From positions 1-5,448 of the forward strand of contig DPEO01000147.1 of the NCBI GenBank assembly GCA_003530935.1: DNA of 5,448 nucleotides, in the 5' to 3' direction. Position 1 is the stretch's first letter. Every line of letters begins with the position of its first letter. This document shows positions 1-5,448 of the stretch, one piece after another. The translations under genes and the position numbers were made by a program. This DNA comes from Desulfomicrobiaceae bacterium (GTDB taxonomy: Bacteria > Desulfobacterota > Desulfovibrionia > Desulfovibrionales > Desulfomicrobiaceae). The notes beneath the pieces were generated by a model. That model did no database searches. It was not told the DNA's origin and worked only from the letters and a program-made list of their open reading frames with translations.

Positions 1-2
1 TG

Positions 3-146
3 GCCGGCAGTTGCACCGCCTGGATCCGCCGCCTGGTGGCAAACGCCCGCTGGCAACGAGGCAGCACCGCATTCCGCCGTCTGGCTGGCGTGGGCATCGC
101 CGCCCTGGGCCTCTTTTTCCTGCTTTCCCCGTGGCGCGGGCAGTAG
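3..146 (+). CDS. C-terminal end of an integral membrane protein (5' truncated)
   Basis: An open frame runs from the window edge to TAG at 144-146 and gives 47 residues. It has a basic, Trp/Arg-rich stretch (WIRRLVANARWQRG) followed by one hydrophobic helix (LAGVGIAALGLFFLLSPW) and a four-residue tail. A cytoplasmic basic loop followed by a last transmembrane helix right at the C-terminus is typical of small polytopic transporters such as TauE/SafE-like or CcdA-like proteins, but the fragment is too short to assign a family. Codon use is GC-rich, like the operon genes. An alternative frame from an ATG at 11 to 226 is open but low-complexity and non-membrane, so this frame is preferred. The gene ends 126 nt before the Fe-S subunit, with no hairpin-plus-T terminator between them. 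Confidence 0.55.
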   Translation, partial: AGSCTAWIRRLVANARWQRGSTAFRRLAGVGIAALGLFFLLSPWRGQ

Positions 147-272
147 CCATGAGCTGTTTTGCAATCACTTTATTCTTCAATCACTCATTGACCTTTTCGC
201 TCTCCTTTATTAGCCACGATCCATAGCTTCGCATCACACCTTTTTTCGTCCGTGCTCCTTAAGGAGGCACCT
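147..272 (+). promoter_or_regulatory. Intergenic leader with presumed operon promoter
   Basis: This 126-nt gap is clearly more AT-rich than the flanking genes and must hold the operon promoter if the operon is not read from upstream. A TTGACC at 188-193 resembles a sigma-70 -35 box. The best -10-like string, TATTAG (208-213), is only 14 nt away, so the promoter call is weak. Just upstream, the 8-mer CAATCACT occurs twice in direct orientation (162-169 and 178-185, 16 nt apart), and TCAAT/ATTGA (177-181, 187-191) forms a short inverted pair overlapping the possible -35. Such an arrangement could be an activator site, but this is inference. No RNA gene or convincing small ORF was seen. Confidence 0.3.
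261..267 (+). promoter_or_regulatory. Strong Shine-Dalgarno of the Fe-S subunit, inside a 12-bp palindrome
   Basis: AAGGAGG lies 5 nt before the ATG at 273 and fixes that start over the GTG at 252, which lies upstream of the site. The site overlaps a perfect 12-bp palindrome, CTCCTTAAGGAG (255-266), so an anti-Shine-Dalgarno-like CTCCTT immediately precedes it. Confidence 0.75.
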
Positions 273-402
273 ATGTTTCAGCCCGCCCTGCCAACGGAAG
301 ATCCTCTCATCACCATACACCGAGATCTTGCCCGCACGCGACAGGATAAAATTCCTGCAGCATGGGGCATGGTCATCGACCTCGCCAAATGCATCGGATG
401 TC

Positions 403-424
403 ACGCATGCACCATTGCATGCGT
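403..424 (+). repeat. 9-bp perfect inverted repeat, 4-nt loop
   Basis: ACGCATGCA (403-411) and TGCATGCGT (416-424) are exact reverse complements around CCAT. It lies over the codons of cluster motif I. There is no T-tract, so it is not an intrinsic terminator. It may be an accident of repeated His/Ala/Cys codons. Confidence 0.55.
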
Positions 425-470
425 AACAGAAAACAACATTCCGCCTGGAGTCGTGTATCGTCCTGTCATT

Positions 471-519
471 GAGTAAGAAATCGGCACATATCCACATGTG
501 GCGGGCCGATTTCTTCCTC
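471..519 (+). repeat. 15-bp inverted repeat (one mismatch) spanning the first premature stop, with nested palindrome
   Basis: Arms at 471-485 and 505-519 are reverse complements over 15 positions except one. The pair 474/516 is T/C, and T474 is the first base of the premature TAA. The inner 11 bp (475-485 with 505-515) pair perfectly. The 19-nt loop contains a separate perfect 10-bp palindrome, CCACATGTGG (492-501). If base 474 were G (codon GAA), the 15-bp stem would be perfect. No T-run follows, so a terminator role is unlikely. Confidence 0.65.
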
Positions 520-1023
520 GACCGTGTATACATTGCCAAAATCCTCCATGTGTACCGGTCTGTCCGGTTCATGCAACATAGAAAGACGATGAAGGAGCAG
601 TGGTTGTTGATTATGAAAAATGCATCGGATGCCGATTCTGTCTCAAAGCATGTCCCTATGGAGCGCGCACCTCTGATTTTGGCGAAGCCTACTCCACGGG
701 GACCCCAGAGTTGGCAGGGGTCTTGGTGAATCGAAGCCAAATGGAGCGAGGGTACGCCAAGCGCACTGCCCCGGAATACGACAAAGATTGGGGAGACCGC
801 CGACGCGCCTCGCCCGTGGGCAATGCCCGCAAGTGTCACTTCTGTCTCCACCGCGTCCACAATGGTCAGCTTCCTTCCTGTGTCACCTCGTGCGTGGGTC
901 GAGCCACTTTCTTCGGCAACCTCAACGACCCGCAGTCCATGGTGCACCGTCTGGTCGGCTCTGCGCGGGTCATGCGCCTCAAAGAGCACCTCGGCACCCA
1001 ACCCCACGTGTTCTACCTCACCT

Positions 1024-1031
1024 AAAGGAGG
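1024..1031 (+). promoter_or_regulatory. Shine-Dalgarno of the NrfD gene, overlapping the Fe-S stop codon
   Basis: AAAGGAGG shares its first two bases with the TAA stop (1023-1025) of the Fe-S gene and sits 6 nt before ATG 1038. Such a junction suits translational coupling. With the premature stops upstream, ribosomes would no longer arrive here from the Fe-S cistron, so initiation would depend on this strong site alone. Confidence 0.7.
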
Positions 1032-1037
1032 GCTCCC

Positions 1038-2162
1038 ATGACCACTGCAACCGCTCCCAACAGGCTCGTTCTCGGCGTCGCCATCCTTGGGCTTATCCTC
1101 GGCGCATGGGGCGTCCTGGAGGCCCTGCTCTACGGGACACACGCCACCGGTTTGACCTCCTTCCTCCCATGGGGGCTTGGAGTCGCCCTCTATCTCACTT
1201 TTCTCGGGTTTTCCGCTGGAGGTCTTCCTTTAGCCTTGGCAACAACGGTGTTCGGCAAACACGATTATGAGCCGCTCTCGGGCATGGTGGCGTGGACCGT
1301 GGTGGTGACGGAACTTTGCGCCGGCTTGGCCATTGCCTTGGACCTGGGGCACATGGAGCGCATGTACCGCTTCCTCACCGCACCGGCCCTCACCTCGCCC
1401 ATGGCGTGGATGTTCGTTTTCTTCAACGCCCTCCTTGGAGTTTACCTGCTCAAGATTTGGGCCATCCACAAAAACGATGCCAGGCTCGTGCGCCTGTTCA
1501 CCTTCGCAAGCATCCCCATCGCCATCCTCTTTTACACCACCAATGGATACATCTTTGGCATGCTTACCTATCTGCCCATTTGGGGCGGCCCCATGGTGCC
1601 CTTGTACTTCGTGGTGGCGGCCCTCATGGCGGGCACCGCGCTCATGTGCTTTCTGGCCTGGGCCTTTGGGTATGCCGAACGCCTGGTCATGGGAGTAGGC
1701 TACGGCGTCCTGACCCTGGTCATCCTCTTTGCGCTTCTCGAACTCCTCATGGGGCTGACCGTGCTCCAGTCTGGCGACACGGCCAACCATCAGGCGCTCC
1801 AGGCCATCCTCTCCGGAACCAACGGGTGGGTGTTCTGGGGCCTCCACGTCGGACTGGGGATCGTTGTCCCTATCGTCTGCATCCTTTTACGGCGAACGGC
1901 ACGGGCCGCAGCCTGGGGAAGCCTCAGCGTCATGGTCTCATTCCTCGCCACCCGCTGGGTCTTCGTGGTCCCACCGCAAAGCGTGGCGCCACTTCCGGGT
2001 CTCGACCAAGCCTTCATCCAAGAACGCTTGGCCCTCCACACCACCCCGCAGTTGGGAGAATGGCTGGTGGTGGTTTTTGTCGCGTCCCTGGCCCTCCTTG
2101 CCCTTTCCCTGGGTCCCCGACTGCTTCCTGCCCTTTTCCGTCACGGAGGTTCCCATGTCTGA
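1038..2162 (+). CDS. nrfD: NrfD/PsrC-family membrane quinol-oxidoreductase subunit
   Basis: This is an intact 374-residue polytopic membrane protein, the quinone-interacting anchor of a molybdoenzyme complex. It exchanges electrons between menaquinol and the Fe-S subunit. About ten hydrophobic segments are visible, near residues 10-32, 43-71, 82-103, 121-143, 152-176, 186-211, 217-243, 262-284, 291-312 and 340-365. The conserved-looking loop DLGHMERMYRFLTAPALTSPMAWM (start near 102) matches the DLG-x-x-ER-x-x-RF region of NrfD/PsrC/TtrC proteins. ATG 1038 is chosen for its Shine-Dalgarno and because it gives a full-length family protein. The gene starts 12 nt after the Fe-S gene, and its TGA (2160-2162) overlaps the catalytic subunit start by 8 nt, so the three form one operon. 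Unlike both neighbours it has no stop or frameshift. Its subclass (TtrC, SrdC or PsrC) is not decidable here. Confidence 0.93.
   Translation: MTTATAPNRLVLGVAILGLILGAWGVLEALLYGTHATGLTSFLPWGLGVALYLTFLGFSAGGLPLALATTVFGKHDYEPLSGMVAWTVVVTELCAGLAIALDLGHMERMYRFLTAPALTSPMAWMFVFFNALLGVYLLKIWAIHKNDARLVRLFTFASIPIAILFYTTNGYIFGMLTYLPIWGGPMVPLYFVVAALMAGTALMCFLAWAFGYAERLVMGVGYGVLTLVILFALLELLMGLTVLQSGDTANHQALQAILSGTNGWVFWGLHVGLGIVVPIVCILLRRTARAAAWGSLSVMVSFLATRWVFVVPPQSVAPLPGLDQAFIQERLALHTTPQLGEWLVVVFVASLALLALSLGPRLLPALFRHGGSHV
2145..2149 (+). promoter_or_regulatory. Shine-Dalgarno of the catalytic subunit
   Basis: GGAGG lies 5 nt before ATG 2155, inside the end of the NrfD gene. It supports 2155 as the ancestral start although that ATG is out of frame with the downstream signal peptide in the present sequence. 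Confidence 0.65.
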
Positions 2163-5100
2163 GATGTCCCCACTGCACCATCCACCGCGATTTCCTCAAG
2201 ACCTGCGCCTTGCTGGGCGGCGTTGCCGCTGCGAGCAGTGCCGCCGGCGTCTTGCTCGATGACGCCGCCGAGGCCACATCCATTCCCGAACAAGGGGCAT
2301 ACACCCTGCTGCGACCCGAACATCAAATTCGTTCCGTATGCCAGCAATGCAACACCCAATGCGGCATCACGGTCAAAATCCATCAAGGGCGGGTGGCCAA
2401 GATCGATGGCAATCCATACAATCCCTGGAACCTCTGCCCTCAAATCCCTATTCCACGCCCCTGACCGAGGCCGCCGCCATGGATGCCGCGCTGTGCCCCA
2501 AGGGATTTGCGGGCATCCAGACCCTCTACGACCCCTACCGCATCGTCAAAGTCCTCAAGCGCGCAGGCAAGCGCGGAGAAAACAAATGGATCAGCATCCC
2601 CTTCGACCAGGCCATCAAGGAGGTCGTCTTCGGAGGAAACCTTTTTGGCGAAGGGCACGTGGAGGGCATTGCCGATCTGGCCGCCTTGCGGGATCCTGCG
2701 GTCCACAAGGCCTTGGCCGAGGATGCCAAGAATGTGGCTGCCAAAAAGATGACCCTGGAAGAATTCCAGGCCAAGCATGCCGACAACCTCAAGTATCTTA
2801 TCGATCCCCAACACCCGGACCTCGGCCCCAAAAACAATCAGATTTGCTACTACTGGGGACGCCAAAAGGGTGGACGCGGCGAGTTCATCAGCCGCTTTTT
2901 CCGCGATGGTCTCGGCACCACCAATACCCACGGGCACACCACCGTCTGCCAGGGGTCGCTCTACTTCACCTGCAAGGCCATGAGCGACCAGTTTGTCGAA
3001 GGGAAATTCACCGATGGCAGCAAGTTCTATTGGCAGGCAGACACGGGCAACGCCGAGTTCCTCCTCTTCGTGGGCGCAAGCCCCTATGAGGCCAACTACG
3101 GCCCACCCATGCGCGCCGGCAAGATCACCCAAGGCATGGTGGACAAAGGCCGCAAGATCGCCGTGGTGGACCCCCGCTGCTCCAAGACTGCAGGACGGGC
3201 GTGGAAATGGCTTCCCGTAGCCCCTGAGGCGGTCGGTGCCCTGGGGCAGGCCCATGATCCGCTGGATCATCGAAAACGAACGCTACGATGCCCGCTATCT
3301 GGCCAATGCCAACAAAGCCGCAGCCAAGGCCAGCGGAGAGCCCACCTGGACGCAGGCCTGCTGGCTGGTACTCATGAACGACGACGGGACTCCTGGCCGG
3401 TTCCTGCGGGCTTCGGACCTGGGCCACCCCAAAGAGATACGGCCATCGAGCAAACACCCTGGGCAGACGTGGGAGTTCGACGCCTTCGTCACCCTTCAAG
3501 GCTCTGAGCCCCGATTCTTCGACCCCAATAGCGAGACCGATCCCGTCACCGGTGATCTCTTGGTGGACACCGAGATCGCCGGCAAAAAGGTCAAAAGCGT
3601 CCTGCAGATCTCCAAAGAAACGGCCTTCTCCCGCACCCTTTCCCAATGGGCGGAAATCTGCGGACTGCCGGAAGCGGATATCGCCGAAGTCGCCCGGGAA
3701 TTCACCAGCCACGGCAAGCGCGCCGCAGCGGACATCCACCGCGGCGCCTCGCAGCACACCATCGGCTTCTACAACGTCCTCACCTGGATGACCGTCAACG
3801 TCCTCATCGGCAATCACGACTGGACCGGGGGGATGATCAAGGTCGCCACCTACAACACTACGGGCTCCAAAGAAGGCATGCCCTATCCCGTGACCAAGGG
3901 GCCCAAGCTCTCGCCCTGGGGCATCTCCATCATCCGCCACGGAGTCGCCTACGACAAGACCACCCTCTTTGCCGGCTACCCTTCCAAACGGGTTTGGTAT
4001 CCCTTTGCCAGCGACATCTACCAGGAAGTCATTCCCAGCGCGGGAGACATGTACCCCTACCAGATCAAGTGCCTCTTTCTCTACATGGGCACGCCGGTGT
4101 ACTCCCTGCCCGCAGGTCACGCCCTGGTGGAAATCCTCAAGGACCCCAAGAAGATTCCGCTCTTCATCGCCTCAGACATCACCGTAGGCGAGACCAGCAT
4201 GTACGCGGACTATATCTTCCCGGACCTCACCTACCTGGAGCGTTGGGAGTTTTCCGGCTCCCATCCATCCATGAGCTGCAAAGTAGCCCCCATCCGCCAG
4301 CCAGCAGCCGCCCCCATGACGGAGACGGTGACGGTATACGGAGAGAAGATGCCGCTATGCCTGGAATCCACCCTTCTCGCCATGGCCGAAGCCCTCAAAC
4401 TCCCCAACTTCGGCCCCAACGCTTGGGGAGAAGGCAAGCACTTCACTCGCATGGAAGACCTCTACCTGCGCATGGTGGCCAACGTCGCCTTTGGGGAAAA
4501 GGCCGATGGCTCGGACAAGGTGCCTGCAGCCTCTGCGGAAGAGGAACGCCTCTTTCTTGCCGCCCGCAGCCACCTGCCAGAGACCGTTTTCCATCCCGAG
4601 CGCTGGAAGGCCATCGTCGGCCCAGAACTATGGCCCCATGTGATCACCGTCCTCAACCGCGGCGGCCGATTCCAGGAATACGCCAAAGCGTACAAAGGCG
4701 ATCAAGTGGCCAACAAATATGGCAAAATGGTCGGAATCTACATGGAGAAGCTAGCACTCACCAAATACTCCATGACCGGCAAGCCCTACGTGCCCCATGC
4801 CTTCTGGATGCCGAATCCGGTGGATTGCATGGGTAATGTCCTGGAAGACGCCAAAAATGGATTCCCATTCACCCTCATCACCTATAAGACCATCTCCCAA
4901 ACCAAGAGCCGCACCATCCCCGACTATTGGCTGGACGCCATCCTTCCCGAAGGCTTCGTGGAAATGGCGGCAGAAGACGCCGCCCGTCTCGGGCTCAAAA
5001 ACGGGGACGAGGTCATGCTCATCTCGCCCACCAATCCCAACGGTGTTTGGGACTTGGGCCATGGCCGCACCAAACCCATGCGAGGTAAAGTCAAAGTGGT

Positions 5101-5338
5101 ACAGGGTCTGCGCCCAGGCGTCGTGGCCTTCCCCTTGGGTTTTGGCCACTGGGCCAATGGTGCCGGGGACATGGTCATCGACGGGGTCACCATCGCCGGA
5201 GATCCCCGCCGCGCCCGAGGTTTCCATGGCAATGCCGCCATGCGCGTGGACCCGGTGCTCGGCAATACCGGCCTGGTGGATCCTGTAGGGGCCAGCGCGG
5301 TCTTCTACCAAAGCCGGGTCAAGGTGGTCCGCGCCTGA
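2155..5338 (+). pseudogene. Molybdopterin catalytic subunit (TtrA/SrdA-like), three frameshifts
   Basis: With three one-base corrections this reads as a protein of about 1060 residues in the DMSO-reductase superfamily, the length expected for TtrA/SrdA-type enzymes. In order: a Tat-like signal (MSEMSHCTIHRDFLKT plus a hydrophobic Ala-rich stretch); a [4Fe-4S] motif C62-X2-C65-X3-C69 with the fourth ligand probably C114 (ALCPKG); the Mo-site segment THGHTTVCQGS with C265 as likely Mo ligand; the central Mo-bisPGD domains; and a C-terminal molybdopterin-dinucleotide-binding domain near 900-1060 (KTISQTKSRT, FGHWANGAGD). Frame breaks: an extra base between 2158 and 2186, probably in CCCC 2168-2171; a missing base near CCC 2437-2439; and an extra base at 3243-3253. 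From ATG 2155 only 35 codons are open; the last piece (to TGA 5336-5338) is open for about 690 codons. The piece lacks the Fe-S motif and C265. Substrate may be tetrathionate, selenate or another oxyanion or sulfur compound. Similarity is judged from memory of the family. Confidence 0.9.
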
Positions 5339-5361
5339 AGCGTACTTCGCAATGCACCACC

Positions 5362-5387
5362 GGAGGGGCGTTGCCCCTCCTTTTTTT
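5362..5387 (+). terminator. Intrinsic terminator at the operon end
   Basis: A perfect 8-bp stem GGAGGGGC/GCCCCTCC (5362-5369 with 5373-5380), a 3-nt GTT loop and seven Ts (5381-5387) form a textbook rho-independent terminator, 23 nt after the catalytic-subunit stop. It closes the operon. Confidence 0.93.
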
Positions 5388-5397
5388 GAGGCACCCC

Positions 5398-5448
5398 ATG
5401 CACATCGGACCGTACTCCTTCGACGAATTCAAGGCCATGGCCGCGGCC
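5398..5448 (+). CDS. N-terminus of a probable FmdE-family protein (3' truncated)
   Basis: ATG 5398 opens a frame that runs to the window end, giving 17 residues: MHIGPYSFDEFKAMAAA. The (N/H)IG-x-Y-(S/T)F-(D/E)-(E/D)-F start resembles FmdE-family proteins (annotated as formylmethanofuran dehydrogenase subunit E) found in Desulfovibrio-like bacteria, often near molybdenum or tungsten enzyme genes. This is recognition from memory of a very short stretch and is only suggestive. A GAGG at 5388-5391 lies 6 nt before the ATG and directly follows the terminator T-run, so little room is left for a separate promoter between the terminator and the start. It may be expressed from a promoter overlapping the end of the operon, or by terminator read-through. 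Confidence 0.55.
   Translation, partial: MHIGPYSFDEFKAMAAA

Larger units (their letters stand above)
387..631 (+). repeat. 14-bp direct repeat within the Fe-S gene (387-400 and 618-631)
   Basis: AAATGCATCGGATG occurs at 387-400 and again at 618-631. Both copies encode the K-C-I-G-C start of a cluster motif (motifs I and III) with identical codons. They are 231 nt apart, a multiple of three, so recombination between them would delete 77 codons in frame, including both premature stops. The repeat mostly reflects the internally duplicated ferredoxin fold; the identical codons are the notable part. Confidence 0.7.
273..1025 (+). pseudogene. [4Fe-4S] electron-transfer subunit (TtrB/SrdB/PsrB-like), two in-frame stops
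   Basis: Read in one frame from ATG 273 to TAA 1023-1025, this encodes a 250-codon ferredoxin-like subunit of a molybdoenzyme. It would pass electrons between the membrane NrfD subunit and the catalytic subunit. All four cluster motifs are present: C40/43/46/50 ([11 protein letters not shown]), C85/88/93/97 ([13 protein letters not shown]), C117/120/123/127 (CIGCRFCLKAC) and C188/191/203/207 (CX2CX11CX3C). The frame is broken by TAA at codon 68 (474-476) and TAG at codon 103 (579-581), with no frameshift. Flanking residues stay family-like: [11 protein letters not shown] and PVHAT*KDDEGAVVVDY. From family memory, a charged residue and Tyr are usual at the two positions, so each stop is one base change from a sense codon. 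Third-position GC falls to about 31% between the stops. There is no signal peptide, and family members usually travel with the Tat-exported catalytic subunit. The first product would be 67 residues carrying only cluster motif I. Confidence 0.88.

Noticed and set aside
149..226. A 25-codon ORF in the leader, rich in Phe and Ser
   Set aside because: It has no Shine-Dalgarno site and no attenuator-like structure follows it.
474..581. Genetic-code reassignment or programmed recoding (selenocysteine, pyrrolysine) at the stops
   Set aside because: Two different stop codons (TAA and TAG) would both need recoding. Neither is TGA, and TAG and TAA end the neighbouring genes normally at 144-146 and 1023-1025. 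From family memory neither position is an expected special-residue site.
234..1142. A 302-codon antisense open frame covering the whole Fe-S gene
   Set aside because: It has no recognisable domain and no plausible gene start context. The sense strand encodes four intact cysteine motifs in one frame, so this is a complementary-strand shadow.
2155..2262. A separate 35-residue ORF starting at ATG 2155
   Set aside because: It has the catalytic subunit's ribosome site and start, and another frame continues into the Tat-like signal from about 2177. It is the frameshifted beginning of the large subunit.
1292..2464. A 390-codon ORF overlapping most of the NrfD gene
   Set aside because: Up to about 2175 it is an out-of-frame shadow of NrfD (His/Pro/Gly-rich). 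Only its last part is real, as the second fragment of the catalytic subunit.
2168..3253. Programmed frameshifting or phase variation at the three C-run sites
   Set aside because: The runs are only 3-4 bases, too short for typical slipped-strand phase variation, and three separate programmed shifts of mixed sign in one enzyme would be unprecedented to my knowledge.
3125..4120. A 331-codon antisense open frame inside the catalytic subunit
   Set aside because: Its residue composition is that of a shadow of GC-rich coding sequence, and it lies opposite well-conserved molybdopterin-enzyme sequence.
1..5448. Insertion sequences, CRISPR arrays, tRNA or rRNA genes
   Set aside because: No transposase-like ORF, terminal repeats, regularly spaced repeats or recognisable RNA-gene sequence was seen on either strand.

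Overview
The window carries a three-gene operon for a membrane-bound molybdenum (or tungsten) respiratory oxidoreductase of the complex iron-sulfur molybdoenzyme type, all on the + strand. The order is a four-cluster [4Fe-4S] electron-transfer subunit (273-1025), an NrfD/PsrC-type membrane quinol subunit (1038-2162) and a large molybdopterin catalytic subunit (2155-5338). This B-C-A order, the roughly 1060-residue length of the catalytic subunit and its sequence place it near the tetrathionate reductase (TtrBCA) and selenate reductase (SrdBCA) group. The substrate cannot be read from the sequence.

The main result is that two of the three genes are broken while the middle one is intact. The Fe-S subunit keeps one frame, and all 16 cluster cysteines, from start to natural stop, but is interrupted by in-frame TAA (474-476) and TAG (579-581). 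The catalytic subunit needs three single-base corrections (near 2168-2171, 2437-2439 and 3243-3253) to read through. All three fall in short C or G runs, and its last 2.1 kb is clean. The first arginine of its Tat motif is also replaced by His. The operon is either a recently decayed locus or partly a product of assembly or sequencing error. The frameshifts fit sequencing error better than the two nonsense codons do.

Layout: 3-146 is the C-terminal tail of an unidentified membrane protein. 147-272 is an AT-richer intergenic region with the presumed operon promoter. 273-5338 is the operon, with tight junctions (12 nt, then an 8-nt overlap). 5362-5387 is a strong intrinsic terminator. 5398 to the end is the start of a gene whose first 17 residues resemble FmdE-family proteins. 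A local trough in third-position GC covers the two premature stops. It also contains a 15-bp inverted repeat whose only mismatch is the first base of the TAA codon.

The GC-rich, C/G-ending codon use and the gene set (anaerobic molybdoenzyme operon next to an FmdE-like gene) suggest an anaerobic bacterium, plausibly a Desulfovibrio-like sulfate reducer (Desulfobacterota). This is inference from content, not a demonstrated assignment. If functional, the catalytic and Fe-S subunits would sit outside the cytoplasmic membrane, exported by Tat, and exchange electrons with the menaquinone pool through the NrfD subunit.
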